Of a stretch of 64,000 bases of DNA, positions 15,219-27,096 are shown piece by piece. Position numbers and translations under genes: made by a program. Every line of letters starts with the position of its first letter. Within the stretch, counting starts at the first letter, position 1. Origin of the DNA: Elusimicrobiota bacterium (GTDB taxonomy: Bacteria > Elusimicrobiota > Elusimicrobia > UBA1565 > UBA9628); contig DAIDHS010000004.1 in assembly GCA_027451985.1 (NCBI GenBank), positions 1 to 64,000 of the forward strand. Reading direction: 5' to 3'. The notes under the pieces were generated by a model. It was given only the letters and a program-made list of their open reading frames with translations. It had not been told where the DNA came from and did no database searches.

Positions 15219-15419
15219 TCAACGCGGAGCGGGGGCGTCCAGCTCCCGCATTTTCTTCCGAGACAGGAGGAGCCAAACCAAGCCGCAGACCGCCGCCCTG
15301 GCCGCCGTCCCGGCCGCCGGACGCGAGAAGACGAACTTGGCCGCATAGAGCAGGAAGCCGGCCAGAAAGACCCAGCGTGCGGATAAGAGAATTCGCTTGA
15401 GCCTCGCCGCGCGCGTCAT
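15219..15419 (-). CDS. Small two-span membrane protein
   Basis: A 66-residue protein: basic N-terminus (MTRAARLKRILLSARW), one hydrophobic segment (VFLAGFLLYAAKFVF), a short Ala-rich loop, a second segment (AAVCGLVWLLL) and a basic tail. The ATG at 15419 is supported by AAGGA five bases upstream, located just after the stop of the DDAH-like gene at 15427, so the two are likely cotranscribed. No family is recognised. Confidence 0.55.
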   Translation of the reverse strand: MTRAARLKRILLSARWVFLAGFLLYAAKFVFSRPAAGTAARAAVCGLVWLLLSRKKMRELDAPAPR

Positions 15420-15426
15420 GACATCC

Positions 15427-16323
15427 TTAATATAGGAAGGTCTTAAGCCCGTAGACACTGCCGCCGGACTTGAGGAATTCGGAGGTGTCTACCTCTACGA
15501 CGTCCAGGCCCACCACGCCGATTTGCCGCGAGACCACGGGCGCGCCCTTGGGCACCAGCGCCGTGCGGGAATCTATAATGGCGGCGCTGCAGGCCAAAAC
15601 TCCGCCCGCTTCGGGCTCGGGGGCGCTCAAGACGACGGGGAAGACCTTCAGGATCATCTCCAGGCTCTCGCTGGAAAAAGCCGACGGGTAGATGAGCGCG
15701 GCCTCGGGAGTGAGCGGGCAAAAACAGGTATCAAGGTGGAAGAAACGCTCGTTGACCAGCTTCAAGGCCACCACGGGCGCGTCGAAAACTTTGGCCACTT
15801 CCTCATAGGACTCGATTTCCGAACGAAAACCGTAACCACCCCAAATGAGCCGCTTGGCAGGGTGCCACGCCGCGTCGCCCGCGCCCTCGAAATAGCGGGT
15901 CGAATCCTTGAAACGCGCGATGCGATAGCCGCGGCGCGTGAACCACTCCTCGTAGGCCGGGATTTCCCGGCGGCGCAGCGGGTGGCGCATTTGGCTCAGC
16001 AGGCAGGTCGGACGGCTCTCTCCGTCCAGGCCCGCCAAAGTCTGGTTGGAGCAGAAGGTCATCTCCTCCAAGCCCGGCACCGGTTGGATGAGCTCCACGG
16101 GCTTGCCCGCCGCTTCAAAGGCTTGGCGCAGCGCCTCCCACTGCCGGCGGGCCAGCGCCTTGTCGATGGTCCCGGCCTGGCCGACCATGTAGGGATTCTT
16201 CACGTCGAGCACGTCGAAATAGTCCGGCGGGCACAAAAGCACCGACTTTGGGTGTCCCATGTCGGGGCAGTTCTTGAGCGAAAAGCCGCGCAGGTCTGAG
16301 AGAGTTTTGTACACCCGGCTCAC
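15427..16323 (-). CDS. DDAH/amidinotransferase-fold protein lacking the catalytic Cys
   Basis: A 298-residue protein of the guanidino-modifying superfamily (dimethylarginine dimethylaminohydrolase type). Visible landmarks are VLLCPPDYFDVLDVKNPYM (residues 28-46), GLEEMTFCSNQTL, YFEGAGDAAWHP (Asp/Glu substrate site) and FFHLDTCFCPL with the catalytic-type His196. The final motif, normally GG-x-x-R-C, reads GGSVYGLKTF: residues 291-292 are Tyr-Gly where Arg-Cys is expected. The nucleophile is therefore absent, and the protein may be a binding protein or have another activity. The GTG at 16323 is chosen for its GTGA overlap with the upstream stop and a GGAG site 8 bases before it; GTG 16314 and ATG 16260 are alternatives. 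Confidence 0.8.
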   Translation of the reverse strand: MSRVYKTLSDLRGFSLKNCPDMGHPKSVLLCPPDYFDVLDVKNPYMVGQAGTIDKALARRQWEALRQAFEAAGKPVELIQPVPGLEEMTFCSNQTLAGLDGESRPTCLLSQMRHPLRRREIPAYEEWFTRRGYRIARFKDSTRYFEGAGDAAWHPAKRLIWGGYGFRSEIESYEEVAKVFDAPVVALKLVNERFFHLDTCFCPLTPEAALIYPSAFSSESLEMILKVFPVVLSAPEPEAGGVLACSAAIIDSRTALVPKGAPVVSRQIGVVGLDVVEVDTSEFLKSGGSVYGLKTFLY

Positions 16324-17618
16324 GCGAAGTTCTCCGAGACGAAGCGCACGGCGAACTCGTCCGCCGTGCCCGTCCAAGCCTCCCGGCTTTCCCCCGCCTT
16401 GACGGCCGAGATGCGCCCGCCGTCCTGGCTCCGCCAAATCCAGCAGTCGCCGAAGCCCAGATGCGCCCCATCCGCGCGGCCGTGCGCGATGGGCACGAAG
16501 ACCACAGGGCGTCCGGCGCGTCCCAGCACGCGCCCCGCGAGCAGGCGGAAAAACCGGCGGCGAAAAGGCGTTTCGCGGGAAAACTCGCCGGACAGGGCCG
16601 AAATGCGCGCGCCGATTTCCGCGCCGCCCAGGCCTGCGGCCCGCGCGGCGGCGCGCAGAACCGCCTCGGTCGGGGCGTCCAGACGGCCCGCCGCGCAGAC
16701 GCTCAAAGCCCCGGGATTTGCGCCCAAGCCCAGGGCCCTGGCTGCCGCCCATCCCGCACACAAAAAAGGGACGTTGCCGCGCAATGGGCTCTGGAGCGGC
16801 AGTTCCGCCTCGAAACGCCTGAAATCCTCGTTCTCCCGCAGGGAACGCAGCGCGGCGCCGGCTGGCGGCGCCTCGGGCCGGCGCCAAACGTCCTTCATCC
16901 ACTCGCGCAAGACGTAGAGCGCGCGGCCGGTGGCCGGCACGCCGCCCGAAAGAACCATGCCGACCTCGCCTCCGGCCTCCAGCCGCGAGAACAGTCTCCA
17001 TGGAAACAAATCCAGAGCCGTGCGCCGCATCAGGGAGGATTTCCCGAAATCCCGGCTCAGCGCCGTGCGGTAAACGCCCAAATGGGCCCCGGCGACGAAG
17101 CCGGCGTAGAGCCCTTCCTCGTGCAGAGCCAGCATGTCCAGAGCGAAATCATCGACGGCGATGACCAAGCGCGGCCGGCAAGGCGCCTGGCGCAAAAAAC
17201 ACAGGGCCAGCACGGCCTGGCGCACCATCTCCACGTTGAGCGCCGCGGCGTCGCCGTAAGCCGGCGGGTGCGAGAGCAGGGCCAGAAGGGCCGCGGGCTT
17301 GCCCGCGTCTTGCTCCGCCTGGCGGACGGCTTGGCGCGCGCGCTCCAGCGGCCGGCGCAGATCCTCGAAGGGCGTGTGGTAGTCCTTGGCGATGGCCCGG
17401 AACACGCGATCTTGGATGGAAAGCGCGGCGGAGGAGGGAATGCCCGCCAGAGCCCGCGAGACCAGAAACCCGGCGCCGGCGAAAATCGGCTGCAGGCCGC
17501 GCTTAGCCCAGGCCGGTTTGGCGGGCAGGGCGGTTCCGTTCTGCGAGGCTCGGGCGATCATTCCCATCAGGTCCCCGGGAATTTTCGCGGCGCCGTTGGC
17601 GCCGGGCTCCATTCGCAT
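16320..17618 (-). CDS. Hypothetical protein coupled to the DDAH-like gene
   Basis: A protein of about 432 residues with no recognised family and no signal peptide. Features include an Ala/Leu-rich helical N-terminal half with PLERARQAVRQAEQDAGKPAALLALLSHPPAYGDAAAL, a hydrophobic core LVIAVDDFALDML, and a C-terminal part with RPVVFVPIAHGRADGAHLGFGDCWIW. The stop overlaps the DDAH-like start as GTGA, so the two products probably work together. The ATG at 17618 is chosen because a TAGAAT box ends eight bases upstream; an earlier ATG at 17636 would lie inside or before that promoter. Confidence 0.65.
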   Translation of the reverse strand: MRMEPGANGAAKIPGDLMGMIARASQNGTALPAKPAWAKRGLQPIFAGAGFLVSRALAGIPSSAALSIQDRVFRAIAKDYHTPFEDLRRPLERARQAVRQAEQDAGKPAALLALLSHPPAYGDAAALNVEMVRQAVLALCFLRQAPCRPRLVIAVDDFALDMLALHEEGLYAGFVAGAHLGVYRTALSRDFGKSSLMRRTALDLFPWRLFSRLEAGGEVGMVLSGGVPATGRALYVLREWMKDVWRRPEAPPAGAALRSLRENEDFRRFEAELPLQSPLRGNVPFLCAGWAAARALGLGANPGALSVCAAGRLDAPTEAVLRAAARAAGLGGAEIGARISALSGEFSRETPFRRRFFRLLAGRVLGRAGRPVVFVPIAHGRADGAHLGFGDCWIWRSQDGGRISAVKAGESREAWTGTADEFAVRFVSENFA

Positions 17619-17626
17619 GATGGCGA

Positions 17627-17636
17627 ATTCTAACAT
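17627..17636. promoter_or_regulatory. Overlapping divergent -10 boxes
   Basis: TAGAAT on the minus strand (17632-17627) serves the gene starting at 17618. TAACAT on the plus strand (17631-17636) precedes the ATG at 17640. Only 21 bases separate the two start codons, so polymerase binding on one strand should exclude the other. Confidence 0.4.
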
Positions 17637-17639
17637 AAA

Positions 17640-19004
17640 ATGATAACTTCTCTAGGAATGCTGCTCTTGGCCCTTCTTCTCGGCTTATGCCCTTCGGCGC
17701 GCGCGGCGAAAGCCCCGGTCCCGACGGCCGCGGCGTCCTCCGGCTACGTGGTGCGCGTGGATTCGGGCGTCGTCTACTTGGACTTGGGCTCCGCCTCCGG
17801 CGCCCGCGCCGGCCAGGAGTTCCGCGTCTACACCTTGGGCCCCGCCCTCATCGACCCCGCGACCAGCCGCAACCTGGGCCGGCCCAAGAGCTTCGTCGCG
17901 GACGGACGCATCACGGACGTTGAGCCCCTGTATTCGGAAGGCGCCCTGATTGCCCCCTCGGCCTCGGTCGCCGCGGGCATGCGCGCGGAGCTCGGCGCGG
18001 CGCCAGCCGCGAAGCCCGCCGCGCCGCCCAAAGCCGCAGAATCCGCGCCGGCGGCCGGGCGCAAGCCGCGCTGGCGCAGCCCGTGGTTCGATTTTCCCGC
18101 GACCGCGTTCGCGGTAGGGGATTTTTCGGGCGCGGGCAAGCCCGAAGTCGCGCTGGCCTCGCGAAAGACCATACGCCTTTATCCCTATCCGCCCGTGAGC
18201 ACGGCGACTTTGGCGCAATTCACCGTCCCCGGCATCGGCTCGCGCATCGTCTCCCTCACGGCCAACGCCCCTCGCGCCGCGCCGGCAAGGCTCCTAGTCA
18301 CTTTCTACAATGACGGCCTCGGCCGCATGGAGACCGACGTCCTCTCCGTGAGCAGCGGCGCCTGGACGCTGGAGCAGAACCTGCCCTGGATGGTGCGGGC
18401 CTACCGCCGCGCGGACGGCGCCCGCGCGCTCGCGGCCCAGCAGCTTTTGGACGACGCGACGTTCCCGTTTTCCGCCATCTATCCCATGGAAGCCAGCCCG
18501 GACGGAAGCTACAAACCGGGCGATAAGGCCCTGGACAAGACGGGATCGGACTGGCTCTACGGTTTCGCCCGCGTGCGCCTGGACTCCGCGCCGGCCGAGC
18601 TCTTCGTGACCGACTCCCACCGGGTCAAGGCCGTCGCCGCCAACGGCACCTGGGAGAGCGGCGAGGCCTACGGCCGGACTCCGGTGCGCCTGAGCTGGCA
18701 GAACAAAATCCTGGAGTTCTATCCCCCCATTCCGGTGCTTGGCGGATCCGCGGGAACCGCGATTTTCCTGGTTCGCAACGAGTCCCGCTTCGGGGCCATG
18801 GCCGAGGCCTTCGGCATCTTCGACGGCGCCGATATCGTACGGGAAGACTGGAGCGACGGCGCGTTTTCCCCGGCCTGGACCTCCAAGGTCCCGGGCTTCG
18901 TCACCGACTTGGCGCTCGAGGGCCCGGCGGACGCCCCAACGGATCTGACCGCCGCGGTCTCGACCCGCGCGGGCAAGTCTTCCCTGTGGATTTATGATCC
19001 CTAA
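17640..19004 (+). CDS. Secreted protein with possible FG-GAP/VCBS-like repeats
   Basis: A 454-residue protein with a signal peptide (MITSLGMLLLALLLGLCPSARA). A beta-rich N-terminal domain (GYVVRVDSGVVYLDLGSASGARAGQEFRVY, about residues 35-120) recalls the barrel that senses or binds at outer-membrane surfaces (FlgT-C-like). An Ala/Pro linker follows, then a region with VGDFSGAGKPEVALASRKTIRLY and later beta strands resembling FG-GAP/VCBS blades. I cannot assign a function. Its 3' end overlaps thyX by 11 bases, starting a long plus-strand run to ybeY. Confidence 0.7.
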   Translation: MITSLGMLLLALLLGLCPSARAAKAPVPTAAASSGYVVRVDSGVVYLDLGSASGARAGQEFRVYTLGPALIDPATSRNLGRPKSFVADGRITDVEPLYSEGALIAPSASVAAGMRAELGAAPAAKPAAPPKAAESAPAAGRKPRWRSPWFDFPATAFAVGDFSGAGKPEVALASRKTIRLYPYPPVSTATLAQFTVPGIGSRIVSLTANAPRAAPARLLVTFYNDGLGRMETDVLSVSSGAWTLEQNLPWMVRAYRRADGARALAAQQLLDDATFPFSAIYPMEASPDGSYKPGDKALDKTGSDWLYGFARVRLDSAPAELFVTDSHRVKAVAANGTWESGEAYGRTPVRLSWQNKILEFYPPIPVLGGSAGTAIFLVRNESRFGAMAEAFGIFDGADIVREDWSDGAFSPAWTSKVPGFVTDLALEGPADAPTDLTAAVSTRAGKSSLWIYDP

Positions 19005-19713
19005 AAACGCGACTGCCGTTCTCGACAAGGGCTTCGTGCGCCTGGTGGAGTCCATGGGCGGCGACCAGGGCGTCGTCGACGCCGCGCGCGTCTCCTACGG
19101 AGGCGTTTCCAGGGGCGCGGAGGCGGACAAGAAGCTCATCTCCTACCTCCTGGCCCACTCCCATCTCACGCCCTTCGAGCATGCGGTCTTCAAATTTCAC
19201 GTCAACGCCCCCATCTTCGTGGCGCGGCAGTGGTTCCGCCACCGCTTCGCGGCCTACAACGAGATCTCCTACCGCTACACGCAGGCCAAGGACGAGTACT
19301 ACATCCCCCAAAACTGGCGGGCGCAGGACCGCAAGAACAGGCAGGGATCGGTGGAGGCGCCCGCGCTCGACCACGTGGCTCTGACCGAAAAGTTCTCCGA
19401 GCAGATCCGCCGCGCCTCGGCGCTTTATGAGGAGATGATCGCGGCCGGGGTCGCGCGCGAGATGGCGCGCATGATTCTGCCGGTCAATCTCTACACCCAG
19501 TTTTACTGGACGGTCAACGCACGCAGCCTCATGAACTTCGTCTCCCTGCGCGCCGACGCGCACGCGCAGTGGGAAATCCGGCAGTACGCCATGGCGCTGG
19601 CGGGCATTTTCCGCGAGAAAATGCCCTGGACCTACGAGGCATTTTTGCGCCACGGCTGGAAGGGCGAGAACCCCGAGATGGCCGCGCAGGCGCGGGAGGT
19701 CCAGGAGGCGTGA
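18994..19713 (+). CDS. thyX: Flavin-dependent thymidylate synthase
   Basis: Makes dTMP from dUMP using FAD, NADPH and methylene-tetrahydrofolate. The defining ThyX motif R-H-R-x7-S is present as RHRFAAYNEISYRY (residues 82-95). Also visible are HLTPFEHAVFKFHVNAPIFVARQW before it and the C-terminal ARMILPVNLYTQFYWTVNARSLMNFVSLR with substrate-binding Arg residues. The length of 239 is normal. It overlaps the secreted protein gene upstream by 11 bases and shares a GTGA overlap with the adaptor gene downstream. Confidence 0.97.
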   Translation: MIPKNATAVLDKGFVRLVESMGGDQGVVDAARVSYGGVSRGAEADKKLISYLLAHSHLTPFEHAVFKFHVNAPIFVARQWFRHRFAAYNEISYRYTQAKDEYYIPQNWRAQDRKNRQGSVEAPALDHVALTEKFSEQIRRASALYEEMIAAGVAREMARMILPVNLYTQFYWTVNARSLMNFVSLRADAHAQWEIRQYAMALAGIFREKMPWTYEAFLRHGWKGENPEMAAQAREVQEA

Positions 19714-20690
19714 GCCTGCGGCGCGCGCTTTTGGCCCTGGCGGCCGCGGCGCTCGCGGCGGGCGCAGCCCGCGCCCAGGACGTCCTGCAGGTCCGGCGCG
19801 GCGACATCCACATCACCGTCCGCGTCCGCGGCACGGTGCGCGCGGAGGACAAGATCACCCTCACCTCGACCATCCCCGGCCGCGTCGAGGACGTCTACGC
19901 CTCATCGACCGGGACGTGGATATTGAGCGGCAATGTGCTGGGCGATGTGGCCAGCGCGCATCTGGCGGCCATGCTCGATTCTCCGACCACCACCGACCGT
20001 TCCGTGGTGCTTTCCCGCTGGAAGTCCGATTTTCCCTTGATCCCGGTGCGCTGCCCGCAGGACTGCTACCTCCTCAACATCGGAGTGCGGCAAGGAGACT
20101 GGATCTCCTCCGGCCAGCCGCTTTTCTCCGCGGCCGAGACCCTGCGCATGACCGGGAAAGTTCCGGCGGGCAACGCCTATTTGATCCAGAACGGGCAGTG
20201 GCTCACCTATTGGGCCAAGAACGATCCGGCGGACAAATTCCGCATGCGTGTGGAGAACTTCGCGCTCGATCACCCGGGCCAGCCCCAGGACTCGGCGGCG
20301 ACCTTCGCCATGGACATGACCCCGGACCAGTATTTCCCTCCGGGAACCGCCTGGGAGGGCGTCATCATCCCGGTGGATCATCCCAACGCGCTCCTGGTGC
20401 CCACGGCCGCCGTGGTCGAGTTCGACGGCGAGACCTTCCTGCCGCTGCAGGTCTCCACGGGCATCACCACAGCCGACTGGACCGAGATCGCGGCCGGCGC
20501 CGCGGACGGCCAGAGCTACCTCCTGCTCAAGAGTTCGGAACTGGGCAAGGCTCTGCGCCATGAGCTCCGCAAGCCCGCCCCCATTTCCCAGGACGCCTCC
20601 ACCGCGCCGCAGTCTTTGGGCCAAGCGGCGCCGCAGCCACCGCAGCAACAGCAGCAGCCGGACTACGGCGGGGACATCTACGTCCAATGA
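19710..20690 (+). CDS. Secreted HlyD/RND-adaptor-like protein
   Basis: A 326-residue protein with a signal peptide (residues 1-23, ending ARAQ). It begins with a barrel-sandwich-like strand ([35 protein letters not shown]), and a second half-motif [19 protein letters not shown] follows. The C-terminal third has the adaptor-type [30 protein letters not shown] pattern. The tail is Pro/Gln-rich. The long coiled-coil hairpin of classical adaptors is missing, and no RND or ABC pump gene is adjacent. The GTG at 19710 overlaps the thyX stop and has AGGAGG just before it. The partner is unknown. Confidence 0.7.
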   Translation: MSLRRALLALAAAALAAGAARAQDVLQVRRGDIHITVRVRGTVRAEDKITLTSTIPGRVEDVYASSTGTWILSGNVLGDVASAHLAAMLDSPTTTDRSVVLSRWKSDFPLIPVRCPQDCYLLNIGVRQGDWISSGQPLFSAAETLRMTGKVPAGNAYLIQNGQWLTYWAKNDPADKFRMRVENFALDHPGQPQDSAATFAMDMTPDQYFPPGTAWEGVIIPVDHPNALLVPTAAVVEFDGETFLPLQVSTGITTADWTEIAAGAADGQSYLLLKSSELGKALRHELRKPAPISQDASTAPQSLGQAAPQPPQQQQQPDYGGDIYVQ

Positions 20691-21925
20691 CCGAGAACCA
20701 CCCCGCCCAGACCCGGCGCGTGCTGGCCATCATCCTGGCCGGCGGCAAAGGCGAACGCTTGCACCCCTTGACCCGCGACCGCTCCAAACCCGCCGTGCCC
20801 TTCGGCGGCAAGTACCGCATCATCGACTTCGCGCTCTCCAACTTCGTCAACTCGGGCATCCAGTCCATCTACGTGCTGGTGCAGTACCTCTCGCAAAGCC
20901 TCATCGAGCACCTGCGCGCCAACTGGCGCATGGCGGGCCTGACGCGCGAGCAGTTCATCGCCGTGGTGCCGCCGCAGATGCGCCTGGGCTCCAACTGGTA
21001 CCGCGGCACCGCCGACGCGGTGCGCCAGAACATGAACATCATCCAGGAGTTTGACCCCGACGTCATCGCGGTCTTCGGCGCGGACCACGTCTACCGAATG
21101 GACGTCGGACAGATGTTGCGCTACCACCAGGATAAGGGTGCACGAGTGACGCTGGCAACCCTGCCGGTCACCCTCTCCGAGGCCTCCTCCTTCGGCATCG
21201 TGGAGACCGACGCGCAGGGCCGCGTGACCTCCTTTTTGGAGAAGCCCAAGAATCCCAAGCCCATGCCGGGCAACCCCGCCATGGCGCTCTCCTCGATGGG
21301 CAACTACCTCTTCGACGCCAAAACGCTCATGGAAATCCTGGCCTCGCCGGAGTTCTCCGAGCCCGAGCTCGACTTCGGCAAATCCGTGCTGCCGCGCATC
21401 CTGGAGCGCCTGCCGGTCTACGCCTACGATTTTTCCACCAATGTGCTCCCGGGTTTGAAGCCCTACGAGGAGCGCGCCTATTGGCGCGACGTGGGGACTC
21501 TGGCGGCCTACTACCGCTCGAACATGGACACTTTGGGGGAAACCCCCCGCCTGGATCTGGACAACCACCGCTGGAGCATCCACTCCGTGCGCTACGACGG
21601 CCCGCCCGCCCGCGTGCTAGGCGGCGAGCTCTCGAACTCCGCGGTCGGCGAGGGCTGTGTGGTGCGCGGCGCCCGGCTGCGCAACTCCATCCTGGGCCGC
21701 GGCGTCACCATCGAGGAAGGCGCCGTAGTCGAGGACTCCATCATCATGGATTTCTGCACCGTGGGCCGCGGCGCGCGGCTTAAGCGCGCGGTCATCGACC
21801 GCTTCAACCAGATCCCGGACGGGGAAATTGTCGACGGCGGCGCGGACTCCGGCCCGCGCTACTTCCACGACCCCTCGGGGCTCGCCATCCTACCGCGCGG
21901 CCGCGACGTCGGCCGAAAAGGCTGA
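20687..21925 (+). CDS. glgC: Glucose-1-phosphate adenylyltransferase
   Basis: Makes ADP-glucose from ATP and glucose-1-phosphate, the first committed step of glycogen synthesis. The nucleotidyltransferase domain shows [48 protein letters not shown] and SMGNYLF. The C-terminal left-handed beta helix includes [22 protein letters not shown] and ends with the usual [17 protein letters not shown]. The length of 412 residues is normal. The start overlaps the adaptor stop as ATGA. No other glycogen gene is visible in the window. Confidence 0.95.
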   Translation: MTENHPAQTRRVLAIILAGGKGERLHPLTRDRSKPAVPFGGKYRIIDFALSNFVNSGIQSIYVLVQYLSQSLIEHLRANWRMAGLTREQFIAVVPPQMRLGSNWYRGTADAVRQNMNIIQEFDPDVIAVFGADHVYRMDVGQMLRYHQDKGARVTLATLPVTLSEASSFGIVETDAQGRVTSFLEKPKNPKPMPGNPAMALSSMGNYLFDAKTLMEILASPEFSEPELDFGKSVLPRILERLPVYAYDFSTNVLPGLKPYEERAYWRDVGTLAAYYRSNMDTLGETPRLDLDNHRWSIHSVRYDGPPARVLGGELSNSAVGEGCVVRGARLRNSILGRGVTIEEGAVVEDSIIMDFCTVGRGARLKRAVIDRFNQIPDGEIVDGGADSGPRYFHDPSGLAILPRGRDVGRKG

Positions 21926-21932
21926 GGAGATC

Positions 21933-22883
21933 ATGAGTGTTAAGCGCCTTAAAATCGCCAACCCCCAGGAAGCGCTGGAGCTCCTGGGCGAGCAGGACAA
22001 GAACCTCAAGGCCGTGGAGAAGGAGTTCTCCGTCGAAATTTTCCTGGACCAGAGTGCCGGCGCCGAGGACCTCTGGCTTGAAATCCGCGGGCCCGCAGCC
22101 CGGGTCAAGAAGGCCTTTACCGGCATCCGGGAAAAGCTCTCGGGCCTGCGCGAGGCCGCACAGGACGCGGCTCCCGGGCACGAACGCCGCGCCTCCCGGG
22201 CGGCTCCCCTGCCCGAGGACGCGATTTTCCGCACCATGGACGGTCGCCTGGTCCGCGCGCGCACTCCAAATCAGAAAAAATACGTGGACGCCATCTTGGA
22301 CCGCGATTTGGTTTTCGGCATCGGGCCTGCAGGCACCGGCAAGACCTACCTGGCCGTGGCTTGCGCCCTGCGCGAGATGGAGCGCGGCGCCTGCCGCCGC
22401 ATCGTGGTCACGCGCCCGGTGGTCGAGGCGGGCGAGAAGCTGGGATTTTTGCCTGGAGACCTCCTGGAGAAGATCAACCCCTATCTGCGGCCCATCTACG
22501 ATTCGTTCTTGTCGCTCCTGGGCCCCGAACGCTGGCGCGCGCTGCGCGAGACCGAAGCCGTGGAAATCGTGCCTCTGGCCTACATGCGCGGGCGGACCTT
22601 CGAGGACGCCTTCATCGTGCTCGATGAGGCCCAGAACGCCACGCCCGAGCAGATGAAGATGTTCCTGACCCGCTTGGGCAACGGATCGCGCATGGTGGTT
22701 ACCGGCGACGCCACACAGACGGACCTAGGCTCCAAGGCCGCTTCGGGCCTCTGGCGCGCCCGCGAGATCTTGGACGGCGTCGCAGGCGTGGCCTTCGTCA
22801 ACCTCAGCGACGAGGACGTGGTGCGCCACCCCCTATTGCGCCTCATCCTGCGGGCCTACGACGAGTGGGAAAAAAAGCGCTGA
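21933..22883 (+). CDS. phoH: PhoH family ATPase
   Basis: A 316-residue cytoplasmic ATPase, typically found beside ybeY and linked to rRNA maturation or RNA quality control. An N-terminal KH-like region (about 1-75) is followed by the PhoH core: Walker A GPAGTGKT (residues 131-138), the conserved RPVVEAGEKLGFLPGDLLEKINPYLRPIYD, and Walker B AFIVLDEAQNATPEQMKMFLTRLG. A TGDATQTDLG sensor motif follows. The ATG at 21933 has GAGGAG upstream. The gene overlaps ybeY by 19 bases, the conserved phoH-ybeY order. Confidence 0.95.
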   Translation: MSVKRLKIANPQEALELLGEQDKNLKAVEKEFSVEIFLDQSAGAEDLWLEIRGPAARVKKAFTGIREKLSGLREAAQDAAPGHERRASRAAPLPEDAIFRTMDGRLVRARTPNQKKYVDAILDRDLVFGIGPAGTGKTYLAVACALREMERGACRRIVVTRPVVEAGEKLGFLPGDLLEKINPYLRPIYDSFLSLLGPERWRALRETEAVEIVPLAYMRGRTFEDAFIVLDEAQNATPEQMKMFLTRLGNGSRMVVTGDATQTDLGSKAASGLWRAREILDGVAGVAFVNLSDEDVVRHPLLRLILRAYDEWEKKR

Positions 22884-23302
22884 GAGTCCGCACCTGGGGC
22901 CTGGGTCTTTTGCCGCCTGAAGCGCGCCGACCGCGGCTTCTGGCCCGCGCCTGCCGCGCAGCGCTGGCGCGGCTGGGCGCGCGCGCCGCGGGCGATCTAA
23001 ATCTAATCTTCGTCGATCGGCGCCGCATGCTCGAGCTCAACAAGAAATTCCTAAAGCACTCGCATGACACCGACGTCATCGCCTTCGCCTACGGAGAGGG
23101 CGCGGCTTTCGGAGACGTCTTCGTTTCGGCCTATCAGACCCGGCGCCAAGCCCGCGCGCTAGGGCACACCGCTCTTAAGGAAGCTTTGACTCTGGCCGTC
23201 CACGGCTGCCTGCACCTGGCCGGCCATGATGACCGTGCGCCGAAAGAGAAGGCCGTCATGTTCCGCCGCCAGGACGAGGTGCTCATATCCCTGGGATTTT
23301 AG
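22865..23302 (+). CDS. ybeY: Endoribonuclease YbeY
   Basis: A zinc-dependent RNase that matures the 3' end of 16S rRNA and takes part in ribosome quality control. The 145-residue protein has [18 protein letters not shown] and the metal motif [11 protein letters not shown]. Family members usually end this motif with His; the Asp here occurs in some lineages. The start is a GTG at 22865 inside the phoH 3' end. Its stop overlaps the convergent lysC stop. Confidence 0.92.
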   Translation: MGKKALRVRTWGLGLLPPEARRPRLLARACRAALARLGARAAGDLNLIFVDRRRMLELNKKFLKHSHDTDVIAFAYGEGAAFGDVFVSAYQTRRQARALGHTALKEALTLAVHGCLHLAGHDDRAPKEKAVMFRRQDEVLISLGF

Positions 23303-24291
23303 CCGCTAGAGGCTTCGCGCCGGCCCAAACTCCAAGCCTTATGGAGGGCGCGCAGAGCCGGCACGGCCTCCCGCGCGTCGACCTCGCAGGACGCCCGGAA
23401 CGCGGAGAACTCGACTCCGCGGCACGCTATGCCGCAGGCGCGCAAGACCTCCCGCATCGACTCGGCGTCTTTCGGGCGCAGGCCGCGCCCCACGGCGGAG
23501 ACGCGCGCCCGGCTCCCCAAGCGCGAGACGGCCAGCGCCTTGACGCCGCCTTTACCCGCTGCGTCCGCGCCGATCCAGGTGCCCTCGGCGTCGTGGAAAG
23601 CCGAACGCACATGCAGTCGCACGCCGCGGCTTTGCGCGTAGGAAATGGAGCGCGGCTGCATGACCTGGGCGCCGGCTTCGGCCAAGGCCAGCATCTCGTA
23701 AAAGCTGATTTTTCCGATCTTCCGCGCCTGGGGCACCAGACGCGGATCCGCGGTGTAGACGCCCTTGACGTCGGTGTAAATCTCGCAGGCTTTGGCCTTC
23801 AAAGCCGCGGCCAGGGCCGCTGCGGTCAGGTCCGATCCGCCGCGGCCCAGCGTGACCACGTCTCCCTTCCCGTTGACTCCCTGGAATCCCGCCACCACCG
23901 CCGCGCGGCCGCGCGCGAGCTCCTTAAGGACCCGCGCCGGGCGCACGCCCGCAATGTCGGCCGCGCCGTGCGGGCCGCGTGCGCGCACGCCGGCTTGGAC
24001 TCCGGTCAACGATGCCGCGGGAACGCCGCGGCCCAAAAGAGCCGAGGCTAGAAGCGCGATACTGATCTGCTCCCCGGCGGCCATCAGAGCGTCCAATTCC
24101 CGCGCGGGCGCCCGGCGCGCGACGCGGCGCGCGAGGCTTAAAAGCTCGTCCGTCACCTGCCCAGGGGCGGAGACCACGGACGCGACCGCGAATCCCTGGC
24201 GCCGTGCGCGCGCCACGCGGGCCGCCGCGCGCTGGATTTTCTCCGGATCGGCCAGCGAGGTGCCACCGAACTTCATCACCAAGATATTCAT
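23299..24291 (-). CDS. lysC: Aspartate kinase with a shortened regulatory part
   Basis: Phosphorylates aspartate, the entry to lysine, diaminopimelate, threonine and methionine synthesis. The kinase domain (about 1-240) carries [39 protein letters not shown] and [21 protein letters not shown]. At 330 residues it is about 75 short of the usual monofunctional enzyme. After the kinase only one ACT-like unit is seen ([31 protein letters not shown]...[20 protein letters not shown]), matching the second ACT repeat of relatives. Feedback inhibition by Lys or Thr may therefore differ. It is divergent from secA, sharing a palindromic -10 region. Confidence 0.9.
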   Translation of the reverse strand: MNILVMKFGGTSLADPEKIQRAAARVARARRQGFAVASVVSAPGQVTDELLSLARRVARRAPARELDALMAAGEQISIALLASALLGRGVPAASLTGVQAGVRARGPHGAADIAGVRPARVLKELARGRAAVVAGFQGVNGKGDVVTLGRGGSDLTAAALAAALKAKACEIYTDVKGVYTADPRLVPQARKIGKISFYEMLALAEAGAQVMQPRSISYAQSRGVRLHVRSAFHDAEGTWIGADAAGKGGVKALAVSRLGSRARVSAVGRGLRPKDAESMREVLRACGIACRGVEFSAFRASCEVDAREAVPALRALHKAWSLGRREASSG

Positions 24292-24319
24292 GTAAGAAGC
24301 TTTTGCGCGCGGGTAATAT

Positions 24320-24327
24320 ATTATAAT
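24320..24327. promoter_or_regulatory. Palindromic bidirectional -10 box between lysC and secA
   Basis: The octamer ATTATAAT reads TATAAT on both strands (plus 24322-24327, minus 24325-24320). It points to secA with a predicted 6-base leader and to lysC with a leader of about 22 bases. Neither leader shows a Shine-Dalgarno. Confidence 0.5.
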
Positions 24328-24339
24328 TTCGAATCAACC

Positions 24340-27081
<2,742 letters not shown>

Positions 27082-27096
27082 CCGGCGGCGTAGCTC

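Noticed and set aside
16324-17001. Extension of the DDAH-like frame upstream to 17001
   Set aside because: It is out of frame with the 432-residue gene occupying that DNA, and DDAH-type proteins begin close to the CPPDYFDV motif.
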